Source: Blastococcus sp. DSM 46786
GTDB taxonomy: Bacteria > Actinomycetota > Actinomycetes > Mycobacteriales > Geodermatophilaceae
Length of the DNA: 64,000 bases
Reading direction: 5' to 3'
NCBI RefSeq assembly: GCF_900109665.1
Contig: NZ_FOAO01000010.1
Location: 39,295-103,294 of the forward strand
A model generated the notes under the pieces. That model was not told the origin of the DNA, did not search any database, and saw nothing but the letters and a program-made list of their open reading frames with translations. The translations under genes were made by a program, and so were the position numbers. Positions 8,523 through 15,533 of this stretch are shown piece after piece (position 1 is the stretch's first letter; each line of letters begins with the position of its first letter).

Positions 8523-9719
8523 ATGACCGTTCTGCAGAAGAAGCCCGACAACCCGATCGAGCACCTGTCCCCCGAGGACATCGAGCTCATCGGCAAGGAG
8601 CTCGACACCATCCGCCAGGAGGTGCGCGACAGCCTCGGCGAGGACGACGCGAAGTACATCCGCACGGTCATCGACGTGCAGCGCAAGCTGGAGCTCGGCA
8701 GCCGCGCCGTCCTGCTGTTCTCGAAGTTCCCGCCCGCGTGGCTGATCGGGACGGCCGGCCTGTCGGTCGCCAAGATCCTCGAGAACATGGAGATCGGGCA
8801 CAACATCCTGCACGGCCAGTGGGACTGGATGCGCGACCCGAAGATCCACTCCACGACGTGGGAGTGGGACATGGCCAGCCCCGCCGAGCAGTGGAAGCAC
8901 TCGCACAACGAGCTGCACCACACGTACACGAACGTGATCGGCAAGGACAACGACCTCGGCTACGGCATCATGCGCGTCGACGAGGACCAGAAGTGGCACC
9001 CGATGTACCTGGCGCAGCCGGTCTGGAACTTCATCAACGCCTGCTTCTTCGAGTACGGGATCGCCGCCTACGACCTGGAGCTCGGCAAGAACCTGGCCAC
9101 CAAGAAGCGTCGCAACGACCCCAAGTTCCGCGCCGCCGCCAAGCAGGTGCTGAAGAAGATCCGCAACCAGGCCGCCAAGGACTACGTCGTCCACCCGCTG
9201 CTGTCGGGTCCGTCGTTCCTGCCCACCCTGGCCGCGAACTTCACCGCCAACGTGGTGCGCAACCTCTGGTCGCACTCGGTGATCATGTGCGGCCACTTCC
9301 CCGAGGGCGTCGAGACGTTCGAGAAGACGTCCATCGACGGCGAGACCCGCGGCGAGTGGTACGTCCGGCAGATGCTGGGCTCGGCCAACATCTCCGGTAG
9401 CAAGGCGATGCACCTGATGACCGGGAACCTGTCGCACCAGGTGGAGCACCACCTGTTCCCCGACATCCCGAGCAACCGGTACGCCGAGATCGCCCCGCGG
9501 GTGAAGGACATCTTCGACCGGTACGGCCTGACCTACCACTCCGCGCCGCTGTACAAGCAGGTCGGCAGTGCGTGGCACAAGGTGATCCGGCTGTCGCTGC
9601 CCAACGGCTGGCTGGCCGAGACCACGCCGAAGAACGCGCCGGCGCAGGTCGTCAAGCTGGTCCGCATGACCACCGGTGGCAAGAAGGTCCGCCGCGAGCT
9701 CATGCGCGCCGCCGCCTGA
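8523..9719 (+). CDS. membrane fatty-acid (acyl-CoA) desaturase, DesA3-like
   Basis: 398-residue di-iron membrane desaturase. All three histidine boxes are present: GHNILH near residue 93, HSHNELHH near 126, and HQVEHH near 305. Together they bind the two irons that remove hydrogens from an acyl chain. Hydrophobic stretches lie between the boxes. The upstream reductase supplies electrons. GAGGAG about six bases before ATG 8523 fits a good ribosome site. The product is probably a monounsaturated acyl chain for membrane lipids; the position of the double bond is inferred only from similarity to DesA3. Confidence 0.9.
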   Translation: MTVLQKKPDNPIEHLSPEDIELIGKELDTIRQEVRDSLGEDDAKYIRTVIDVQRKLELGSRAVLLFSKFPPAWLIGTAGLSVAKILENMEIGHNILHGQWDWMRDPKIHSTTWEWDMASPAEQWKHSHNELHHTYTNVIGKDNDLGYGIMRVDEDQKWHPMYLAQPVWNFINACFFEYGIAAYDLELGKNLATKKRRNDPKFRAAAKQVLKKIRNQAAKDYVVHPLLSGPSFLPTLAANFTANVVRNLWSHSVIMCGHFPEGVETFEKTSIDGETRGEWYVRQMLGSANISGSKAMHLMTGNLSHQVEHHLFPDIPSNRYAEIAPRVKDIFDRYGLTYHSAPLYKQVGSAWHKVIRLSLPNGWLAETTPKNAPAQVVKLVRMTTGGKKVRRELMRAAA

Positions 9720-9733
9720 CCGCCGCACCGCGT

Positions 9734-9782
9734 TGAACCTGAGAGGCCCAGAACCATGTTGGTTCTGGGCCTCTCAGGTTCA
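9734..9782. terminator. 22-bp perfect stem-loop after the desaturase gene
   Basis: The two arms (9734-9755 and 9761-9782) are exact reverse complements with a 5-base loop. The element is 14 bp after the desaturase stop and 28 bp from the end of the converging gene, so it could terminate in both directions. There is no T tract, as is usual in high-GC actinomycetes. Confidence 0.75.
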
Positions 9783-9809
9783 CAGCTTGGCACTTCCCAG
9801 CTGCTTGCG

Positions 9810-10325
9810 CTATTTCAGGTACCTCATGCCTTCGCCATCGCGCGTCAAGCGATTGAGACATCGGCCGCTCGGCCACATCTCGACCGACACGGCGAGCGCG
9901 AGTCCCTCGATGGTCAGTCGTGTGTAGACATTGTCAGGAAGCAGTGCGCGCGTGACCGGGACGAACTCCAGGAGCTCGTAGTCTGCAGTGGGCTGGAGTT
10001 GGTCCGCGGTGGCGGTCATCGAGACGACTTCCACCTGACCTAGATCACGCTCGTCGCCCCCGGCGGCCCGGGCTCGGTCCAACGCGAGACGGACAGGCGA
10101 CGTCCGCGACCCCTTCCGGCGGAGGTGGCCTCGGATCCTCGCCGCAAGGTCCTTTCCCTCCCCGACGTAAAACACGTTGGGCCAGAGGACGATGCGGTAG
10201 ACGCCCGGCCCCGCGACGAGCTCAGGGCTCAGCTCGTACCGACGGAAGCGCGGATTCCACGAGATTCGGTGGCGCACCTCGAACGTCAACCGCGCGTCGA
10301 TGCCGACCACTTCGACGCATCGCAC
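9810..10325 (-). CDS. GIY-YIG nuclease-like protein
   Basis: About 171 residues from a GTG at 10325, which has CGGAGAA just upstream; the open frame extends further but overlaps dnaB. The central segment GPGVYRIVLWPNVFYVGEGKD followed by LAARIRGHLRR matches the GIY-YIG fold (GVY, then YVG, then the conserved Arg). A candidate catalytic Glu may lie in YELLEF or TIEGLAL but cannot be assigned. Codon use is less GC-rich than the flanks, suggesting acquisition. It is 49 bp downstream of dnaB on the same strand. Function could be repair, restriction or a mobile-element remnant. Confidence 0.55.
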   Translation of the reverse strand: MRCVEVVGIDARLTFEVRHRISWNPRFRRYELSPELVAGPGVYRIVLWPNVFYVGEGKDLAARIRGHLRRKGSRTSPVRLALDRARAAGGDERDLGQVEVVSMTATADQLQPTADYELLEFVPVTRALLPDNVYTRLTIEGLALAVSVEMWPSGRCLNRLTRDGEGMRYLK

Positions 10326-10374
10326 CGATTCTCCGGGCGCACTGCCGCCCGAGTCGTCCTCGCGAGCCTCCAAG

Positions 10375-12990
10375 TCAGTTCGCCATGTCGACGAAGCGGC
10401 TGTAGTGGCCCTGGAAGGCGACGGTGACGTTGGCGGTCGGGCCGTTGCGGTGCTTGACCAGCATGATGTCGGCCTCACCGGCCCGCGGGGATTCCTTTTC
10501 GTACATATCTTCTCTGTGAATCATCATGACCATATCCGCATCTTGTTCGATCGAGCCGGATTCGCGAAGGTCGGACAACATCGGCTTCTTGTCCTGCCGT
10601 TGTTCCGAACCGCGATTCAGCTGACTCATAGCAATGACCGGAACTTCCAGTTCTTTCGCCAGCAGCTTCAGCGCACGGGAGAACTCCGAGACCTCCTGCT
10701 GGCGGCTCTCGACGCGCTTGCCCGAGGTCATCAGCTGGAGGTAGTCGATGACCACGAGCTTGAGGTCGTTGCGCTGCTTGAGGCGCCGCGCCTTGGCTCG
10801 GATCTCCATCATCGTCATGTTCGGCGAGTCGTCGATGTACAGCGGGGCGTCGGCCACCTCGCCCATGCGGCGGGCGAGCTTCGCCCAGTCCTCGTCCGAG
10901 AGCGTGCCGGCGCGCATGTGGTGCAGCGGCACCTTGGCCTCGGCCGAGAGCAGACGCATGGTGATCTCGTGCTTGCTCATCTCGAGCGAGAAGATCACCG
11001 CGGGCATCTGGTGCTTCACGGTGGCCGAGCGCGCGATGTCCAGGCCCAGGGTCGAGTTGTGCGTCGGGATGAAGCTGCGGCCCGCGAGGAACAGGGAGTC
11101 CGCAGCATCGACCTGGATGCACCGCACGGGCACGCTGGCCACCGGCCGGACGTCGGTGATGAAACGGACACCACGGGCGGTGAACGTGCGTGCGCCCCGC
11201 TCCTTGTGCAGGAGCTTCTTCCGTTCGAGCGCGAACACCTCGTCGTCGGTGCTGAAGGTGAGCGTGTAGCAGGTCGACGACGCCTCGGACCGACCACGCA
11301 CCCGCTTGGTGCTGAACTTCACCCGGTGGCCGAGGCCCGCGACGAGTTCACGGGCGTCCTCGGCCAACCGCCGGTTGGTGACGGCGAACTGGACGGCCCC
11401 GCTCGGTGTGACGGTGCCGTCGGTGTCGAGCAGGCCGGCCAGCAGCGCCCGTCGCTGGGGGACGGACGCCCGGAGGTACGACGTCGGGATGTGCTTGTCG
11501 CCGAGCACGCCCAGGGTGCGCAGGAGGCCCTTCACGGTGCCGTGCTCGTCGCGGCAGCCCTGGCACTGCGCCAGGCCGCTCGAGGGGCGACCGCAGTCGG
11601 GACACGTGGCCTGGATGCCCACGCCGCCGCTGGCGCGCAGTCGACCGCCGCACGTCTTGCCGCAGGTCTGCACCTGCGACGTGCGCGGCAGGAAGAGCTC
11701 GCCGCACATCGGGCAGCTCCGCATCTCTGCGGAGACCCGCGCCGGCAGCCGCAACGAGTACCGACGGTCAGCCCCGGTCGGCTGGGCCACGAGCCCCTCG
11801 GCCTCGATGTAGACGGCGATCTCCGGGTCCGCGCTGGTGAACTGCGCTGCCGCGGAGGTGCCGTCTCCCAGCCACACGCCGAGGGCGTACGGCGGGATGG
11901 GGAGATCGGCCGGCGACAGGTCCAGGGGCCGGCAGTTGCGCACCGAGTGGTTGAGACGGGCGTCCTTCGTCGCGCATCGGACGGTGCGCGCGATCTCCTC
12001 GGTCGTCCGCACCTCCGCGAACGTGCGCTGGTTGCGGTAGCCGTTGTAGCCGGTTGCCGCCGCCTGGGCCGACTTCCGGCTGGCCCGGGTGTCGGTGAGC
12101 CACTGGTGCTCGGCGTCGGCCACGATCACCGAGCCGTCGGAGAAGTGGACCTCGTAGCAGGGGCGCCCGTCCATGACCTCGGTCGCCGCGACGACCGTCG
12201 TCGGGCGCCCGTCGGACCCCATGACCTGGTCGCCGACGCGGACCTCGCCCATGGTGGTCCACCCCGATGGCGTGGCGATGAGGGTGTCGAGCGCCAGAGC
12301 CTTGCCCACACCGGGCCGCGCCGCGATGACGACCATCTGACCGGCCTGCAGGCCGTTGGTCAGCTCGTCGAGATCGCGGATCCCGGTGGGGACGCCGCGG
12401 GCGGTGCCACCGCGGGAGGCAATCGCGTCCAGCTCGTCCATCGTCGGCTGGAGCACGTCCTCGAGGCGCGAGTAGTCCTCGCTCATGCGCTTCTCGGTGA
12501 CGTCGTAGATCTCCTGCTGGGCGCGGTCGACGATGTCGTCGACGTCGCCCTTGCCGCCGGCCGCACCGTAGCCGAGCTGCACCACCCGGGTGCCGGCCTC
12601 CACCAGGCGCCGCAGCACCGCCTGCTCGGCGACGATCGCGGCGTAGTAGCCCGCGTTGGCCGCCGTGGGCGTGGACTGGATGAGCGTGTGCAGGTAGACC
12701 GCGCCGCCCATCTTGGACAGCTGGTCGGTCCGGTTGAGCTCCGCGGCGACGGTGATCGCGTCCGCCGGCTCACCCCGCCCGTAGAGGTCCAGGATGCAGT
12801 CGAAAATCACCTGGTGCGCCGGCCGGTAGAAGTCGTTGCCGTGCAAGACCTCCACGACGTCGGCGATCGCGTCCTTGCTCAGCAGCATGCCGCCGAGCAC
12901 CGACTGCTCCGCCGCGACGTCCTGAGGCGGCTGCCGGTCGTACTCCGGCGCCGTCACGGACGGTCGGCTGAACTCGTCGGCCACCGCCAC
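10375..12990 (-). CDS. dnaB: replicative DNA helicase DnaB interrupted by an intein
   Basis: 871-residue precursor. The N-extein (residues 1-230) holds the DnaB N-terminal domain (AAEQSVLGGMLLS) and leads into RPGVGK of Walker A, where the intein (231-645) is inserted. The C-extein resumes STLGLDIARS and contains LVVIDYLQLM (Walker B region), MSQLNRGSEQR and DADMVMMIHRE. The spliced helicase would be 456 residues, normal for DnaB. It unwinds DNA as a hexameric ring at the fork and needs splicing for an intact ATP site. The GTG at 12990 has GGAGG seven bases upstream. The upstream gap holds a LexA box and DnaA boxes. Confidence 0.96.
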   Translation of the reverse strand: MAVADEFSRPSVTAPEYDRQPPQDVAAEQSVLGGMLLSKDAIADVVEVLHGNDFYRPAHQVIFDCILDLYGRGEPADAITVAAELNRTDQLSKMGGAVYLHTLIQSTPTAANAGYYAAIVAEQAVLRRLVEAGTRVVQLGYGAAGGKGDVDDIVDRAQQEIYDVTEKRMSEDYSRLEDVLQPTMDELDAIASRGGTARGVPTGIRDLDELTNGLQAGQMVVIAARPGVGKALALDTLIATPSGWTTMGEVRVGDQVMGSDGRPTTVVAATEVMDGRPCYEVHFSDGSVIVADAEHQWLTDTRASRKSAQAAATGYNGYRNQRTFAEVRTTEEIARTVRCATKDARLNHSVRNCRPLDLSPADLPIPPYALGVWLGDGTSAAAQFTSADPEIAVYIEAEGLVAQPTGADRRYSLRLPARVSAEMRSCPMCGELFLPRTSQVQTCGKTCGGRLRASGGVGIQATCPDCGRPSSGLAQCQGCRDEHGTVKGLLRTLGVLGDKHIPTSYLRASVPQRRALLAGLLDTDGTVTPSGAVQFAVTNRRLAEDARELVAGLGHRVKFSTKRVRGRSEASSTCYTLTFSTDDEVFALERKKLLHKERGARTFTARGVRFITDVRPVASVPVRCIQVDAADSLFLAGRSFIPTHNSTLGLDIARSATVKHQMPAVIFSLEMSKHEITMRLLSAEAKVPLHHMRAGTLSDEDWAKLARRMGEVADAPLYIDDSPNMTMMEIRAKARRLKQRNDLKLVVIDYLQLMTSGKRVESRQQEVSEFSRALKLLAKELEVPVIAMSQLNRGSEQRQDKKPMLSDLRESGSIEQDADMVMMIHREDMYEKESPRAGEADIMLVKHRNGPTANVTVAFQGHYSRFVDMAN
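11056..12300 (-). mobile_element. DnaB intein with LAGLIDADG-type endonuclease and Cys-rich insertion
   Basis: 415 residues inserted between Lys and Ser of GKS in Walker A, the same site as the M. tuberculosis DnaB intein. It starts with Ala, not Cys or Ser, and ends His414-Asn415 before Ser+1. The class 3 W-C-T set is visible: Trp67 in AEHQW, Cys394 in VRCIQVD and Thr413 in PTHN. Two dodecapeptide motifs (LGVWLGDGT near 140-148, and LLAGLLDTDGT near 286-296) indicate a homing endonuclease with acidic residues kept, so it may be active. Four CxxC/CxxxC pairs lie at 196-249. Splicing and homing are inferred from motifs. Confidence 0.93.
11554..11715 (-). other. predicted double zinc-binding insertion inside the intein
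   Basis: Cysteines at intein residues 196/199, 213/217, 233/236 and 246/249 form CPMC, CGKTC, CPDC and CQGC knuckles, a pattern expected of one or two zinc ribbons. The segment sits between the two dodecapeptide motifs of the endonuclease domain and could contact DNA. Metal binding is inferred. Confidence 0.6.
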
Positions 12991-13075
12991 GGGGGTACCT
13001 CCATCTCCTTGCGGGCGCGCCCGCATCACCACCGCGCGCAGGGGAAGTACGCGAGCTCGGCGGACGGCGCCTTGC

Positions 13076-13089
13076 CGAACACCTGTTCG
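13076..13089. promoter_or_regulatory. LexA (SOS) box upstream of dnaB
   Basis: CGAAC-ACCT-GTTCG matches the actinobacterial LexA operator CGAAC-N4-GTTCG exactly, and the dyad extends to GCCGAAC/GTTCGGC (13074-13091). It lies 86-99 bp upstream of the dnaB start, a normal operator distance. This implies damage-inducible dnaB transcription. Confidence 0.65.
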
Positions 13090-13178
13090 GCTCCTGCCTA
13101 CCGGAGGGGACCGACATTCGCGTCGTCTGCTCGGTGGCGGAGAGGACGTTAGGAAGCTCAGCGGGCCGCGTCCACCAC

Positions 13179-13192
13179 CGGTGTGCACACCG
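13179..13192. promoter_or_regulatory. 14-bp perfect palindrome upstream of dnaB
   Basis: CGGTGTGCACACCG reads the same on both strands. It is 13 bp from a consensus DnaA box. A dimeric regulator could bind here; none is identifiable. Confidence 0.4.
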
Positions 13193-13204
13193 ATCTGCAC
13201 AACT

Positions 13205-13213
13205 TGTGGACAA
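13205..13213 (-). promoter_or_regulatory. consensus DnaA box (TTGTCCACA on the minus strand)
   Basis: TGTGGACAA on the plus strand is the exact complement of the high-GC actinobacterial DnaA box. It lies 215 bp upstream of dnaB and about 37 kb from oriC. A one-mismatch copy, TGTGGACGA, follows at 13239-13247 and a weaker TGTGGACGG at 13316-13324, all in the same orientation. Confidence 0.6.
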
Positions 13214-13238
13214 GTCGGTGGACGGAGGCGTGTCGACA

Positions 13239-13247
13239 TGTGGACGA
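13239..13247 (-). promoter_or_regulatory. near-consensus DnaA box upstream of dnaB
   Basis: TGTGGACGA differs from the complement of TTGTCCACA at one base. It is 34 bp from the exact box at 13205 and in the same orientation, which supports a small cluster over a single chance match. Confidence 0.45.
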
Positions 13248-13673
13248 GTCGGGGGACAGCCACCGCACGTCGTGCGGACCACCGCGGCTGACCTGCACGG
13301 ACTCCTCCCACGGGGTGTGGACGGAGAAAACTTCGGAAGAAACTTCCGGGCGACGCACCACGAGTCACAGCGGTCCGCCGTCGGTCGCCGACGGTGGTGG
13401 TTCGGCGGAGTGGAGGCCGCGATCGGGCAGCCCGGCGGGTCGGCGTCACGCGGTCGCGCATGGAGACCGCGGGGCGCGGCGCGGCCCCTCAGCGGGCCTG
13501 GGCGACGCGGAGAGTGCTCCACCCGTCTGCGGGGGGCCCGGCACCGCCCGCACGGCGGCAGGAGGAACCACGAGGCGCAGCGGCCGGCCTGGGGCAGGGG
13601 GAGCGACAGGGCCCAGCGACCGGCCCGGGGATCGGAGGGCCGGGACAGCGGCCGGCGGCCGGCCCGGAGACGC

Positions 13674-13711
13674 CACGAGGGGCGCCGGACTCGCGTCCGA
13701 CGCCCCTCGTG
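13674..13711. terminator. stem-loop downstream of the rpsF-rplI operon
   Basis: Arms of 17 bases (13674-13690 and 13695-13711) pair with one mismatch around a TCGC loop. Together with the next stem-loop it lies just beyond the end of rplI, on the side where minus-strand transcription would leave the operon. Confidence 0.55.
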
Positions 13712-13716
13712 AGCAC

Positions 13717-13770
13717 GGCCCCGTCCCGAGGCTCACCCCGAGCGTGCGAGGGGTGAGGAGGACGGGGGCC
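13717..13770 (-). terminator. rplI operon terminator stem-loop
   Basis: GGCCCCGTCC...GACGGGGGCC and the inner pair GCTCACCCC...GGGGTGAG form a long interrupted stem five bases past the rplI stop. No T tract is present. Confidence 0.6.
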
Positions 13771-13775
13771 TTCGA

Positions 13776-14231
13776 TCAGCCTGCGACGACCTCGATGGTC
13801 AGCTGGGCGGTGACCTCCGGGTGCACCCGCACCGTGACGGTGTGCTGGCCCGTGGTCTTGATGCTGCTGGGCAGCTCGATCCGGCGACGGTCGAGCTCCG
13901 GGCCGCCGGCAGCCGTGACGGCCGCGGCGACGTCGGCGGTGGTGACCCGGCCGAACAGACGACCGCCGTCACCGGCGCGGGCCGGCACCTGGACGGTCAG
14001 CCCGGACACGCGGCCGGCGAGGGTCTGCGCCTCCTCGTGCGAGGCCACCTCGCGGGCGGCACGCGCCCGGCGCAGCGACTCGACCTGCTTCTGCGCGCCC
14101 CGGGTGGCGACGATCGCCAGCCCGCGCGGCAGGAGGTAGTTGCGGCCGTAGCCGCCCTTGACCTCCACGGTGTCGCCGGAGGACCCGAGACCGGTGACCT
14201 CCTGCGTCAGGATCAGCTTCATCGTGCTCAT
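13776..14231 (-). CDS. rplI: 50S ribosomal protein L9
   Basis: 151 residues with the L9 N-terminal domain (MKLILTQEVTGLGSSGDTVEV then GYGRNYLLPRGLA), a connecting helix rich in Arg/Ala/Glu, and the C-terminal rRNA-binding domain (LFGRVTTADVAAAV...RRRIELPSSIKTTG). It binds 23S rRNA near the L1 stalk. The ATG at 14231 is two bases after rpsR; an internal ATG at 14222 (MKLILTQ) is an equally good start and gives the usual 148-residue length. Last gene of the rpsF-ssb-rpsR-rplI operon. Confidence 0.96.
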   Translation of the reverse strand: MSTMKLILTQEVTGLGSSGDTVEVKGGYGRNYLLPRGLAIVATRGAQKQVESLRRARAAREVASHEEAQTLAGRVSGLTVQVPARAGDGGRLFGRVTTADVAAAVTAAGGPELDRRRIELPSSIKTTGQHTVTVRVHPEVTAQLTIEVVAG

Positions 14232-14233
14232 GA

Positions 14234-14470
14234 TCAGCGCGCCGTCGAGGTGTAGGGCAGCAGGGCCATCTCACGGCTGTTCTTCACGGCCGTGGCGACG
14301 TCCCGCTGGTGCTGGCTGCAGTTGCCGCTGACGCGGCGGGCACGGATCTTGCCGCGGTCGGAGATGAACTTCCGCAGCAGGGTCGTGTCCTTGTAGTCGA
14401 CGTAGGTCGCCTTGTCCTTGCAGAACTGGCAGACCTTCTTCTTGGGCTTGCGAACAGGGGGCTTGGGCAC
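14234..14470 (-). CDS. rpsR: 30S ribosomal protein S18, zinc-binding type
   Basis: 78 residues. The protein carries CQFC and a downstream C-x-x-H (NCSQHQRD), the four ligands of the zinc-binding C+ form of S18. Actinobacteria often encode a second C- paralogue elsewhere that replaces this one under zinc limitation. The conserved [19 protein letters not shown] segment contacts S6 and 16S rRNA. It is the third gene of the rpsF-ssb-rpsR-rplI operon. Confidence 0.96.
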   Translation of the reverse strand: MPKPPVRKPKKKVCQFCKDKATYVDYKDTTLLRKFISDRGKIRARRVSGNCSQHQRDVATAVKNSREMALLPYTSTAR

Positions 14471-14512
14471 TGATATCTCCAGTGAGGGAAGTGCGTGGGT
14501 GACCTGGGGTGG

Positions 14513-14564
14513 CCCTCCTGCAGAGGCCCACGCCGAGCGAAGCGAGGCGTGGGGGGCAGGAGGG
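14513..14564. terminator. stem-loop between ssb and rpsR
   Basis: CCCTCCTGC pairs with GCAGGAGGG and, inside, GCCCACGCC with a GCGTGGG strand. It lies just after the ssb stop and may attenuate or process the operon transcript, raising ssb/rpsF relative to rpsR/rplI. Confidence 0.5.
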
Positions 14565-14569
14565 TCCTC

Positions 14570-15040
14570 TTAGAAGGGCGGCTCGTCCGACGGGCCGGCG
14601 GGAGTCGACCACGGGTCGCTCGCGCCACCGCCGCCGCCGCCGCCACCGCCACCGAAGCCGCCGCCACCCTCACCGCGCGAGGCGCGGGTGACCTTGGCCG
14701 TGGCGTAGCGCAGCGAGGGGCCGATCTCGTCGACCTCGAGCTCGACGACGGTGCGCTTCTCGCCCTCCTTCGTCTCGAAGGAGCGCTGCTTCAGGCGACC
14801 GCTGACGATTACCCGCGAGCCACGCGTCAGCGACTCGGCCACGTTCTCCGCGGCCTGCCGCCAGACGTTGCAGCGGAGGAACAGCGCCTCGCCGTCCTTC
14901 CACTCCTGCGACTGGCGGTCGAAGGTCCGCGGCGTGGAGGCCACGGTGAAGTTCGCGACGGCAGCGCCCGACGGCGTGAAGCGCAGCTCCGGATCGGCGG
15001 TCAGGTTACCGATGACGGTGATGACGGTCTCGCCGGCCAT
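14570..15040 (-). CDS. ssb: single-stranded DNA-binding protein
   Basis: 156 residues. The OB fold occupies about residues 1-115 ([53 protein letters not shown]). A Gly-rich linker of about 25 residues follows, then the acidic tip DEPPF that docks replication and repair proteins. SSB coats single-stranded DNA at forks. The start is two bases after rpsF, showing translational coupling between S6 and SSB as in most bacteria. Confidence 0.96.
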   Translation of the reverse strand: MAGETVITVIGNLTADPELRFTPSGAAVANFTVASTPRTFDRQSQEWKDGEALFLRCNVWRQAAENVAESLTRGSRVIVSGRLKQRSFETKEGEKRTVVELEVDEIGPSLRYATAKVTRASRGEGGGGFGGGGGGGGGGASDPWSTPAGPSDEPPF

Positions 15041-15042
15041 GG

Positions 15043-15330
15043 TCAGTGGACCTCGGGCCGCATCAGCTTCGTGCGCAGCACCGACTCGTTGAGGTTCAGC
15101 TGCCGGTCGAGCTCGGCCACCGCGGCGGGCTCGGCCTGGATGTCGACGACGGCGTAGATGCCCTCGACGTGCTTCTTGATCTCGTAGGCCATGCGGCGAC
15201 GGCCCCAGATCTCGGTCTTGACGGTGCCACCGGAGTTGGTGACGACGGTCAGGAACCGCTCGAGCGAGGGCGCGATCGTGCGCTCCTCCAGGTCGGGGTC
15301 GAGAATGACCATCAGTTCGTAGTGACGCAC
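15043..15330 (-). CDS. rpsF: 30S ribosomal protein S6
   Basis: 95 residues beginning [18 protein letters not shown], the standard N terminus of S6, with [19 protein letters not shown] in the middle. The GTG at 15330 is chosen because it gives the family's length; GAGGAGG lies about 11 bases upstream, a little far. A longer open frame to 15393 lacks conservation. First gene of the rpsF-ssb-rpsR-rplI operon; S6 pairs with S18 on the 30S platform. Confidence 0.95.
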   Translation of the reverse strand: MRHYELMVILDPDLEERTIAPSLERFLTVVTNSGGTVKTEIWGRRRMAYEIKKHVEGIYAVVDIQAEPAAVAELDRQLNLNESVLRTKLMRPEVH

Positions 15331-15533
15331 GGAGAACCCCACCTCCTCTGGTCTTCGCGGCTGCAGGGAATCTGCAGCAGGAGGGTCGTACACGCGTCGC
15401 GCGCCCCGGCAGGAGCCGGAACGCGCGAACCCAGGCTACCAGCGGCCGGGACCGGCGGGCCAGGCGCTGCCCGGACGGGGGAAGGACCCCACCCCTCGCA
15501 GGCCCGCGACGGGACCCTGGGCGGGCGCCGCGC

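Larger units (their letters stand above)
12991..13775. other. 785-bp non-coding region between dnaB and rplI
   Basis: No open frame here has actinobacterial protein character; those present are Arg/Gly-rich artefacts. The dnaB-proximal half holds a LexA box, a 14-bp palindrome and DnaA boxes (listed separately). The rplI-proximal end holds two stem-loops that would terminate the ribosomal operon. Positions about 13330-13670 show nothing I can name. Confidence 0.7.

Noticed and set aside
11222..11237. GTTCG-AGCG-CGAAC inside the intein as a LexA site
   Set aside because: The half-sites are in the reverse order to a LexA box, and it is in coding sequence.
13134..13712. Open frame in the dnaB-rplI gap
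   Set aside because: Arg/Gly-rich with no family character, no ribosome site, and crosses DnaA boxes and terminators.
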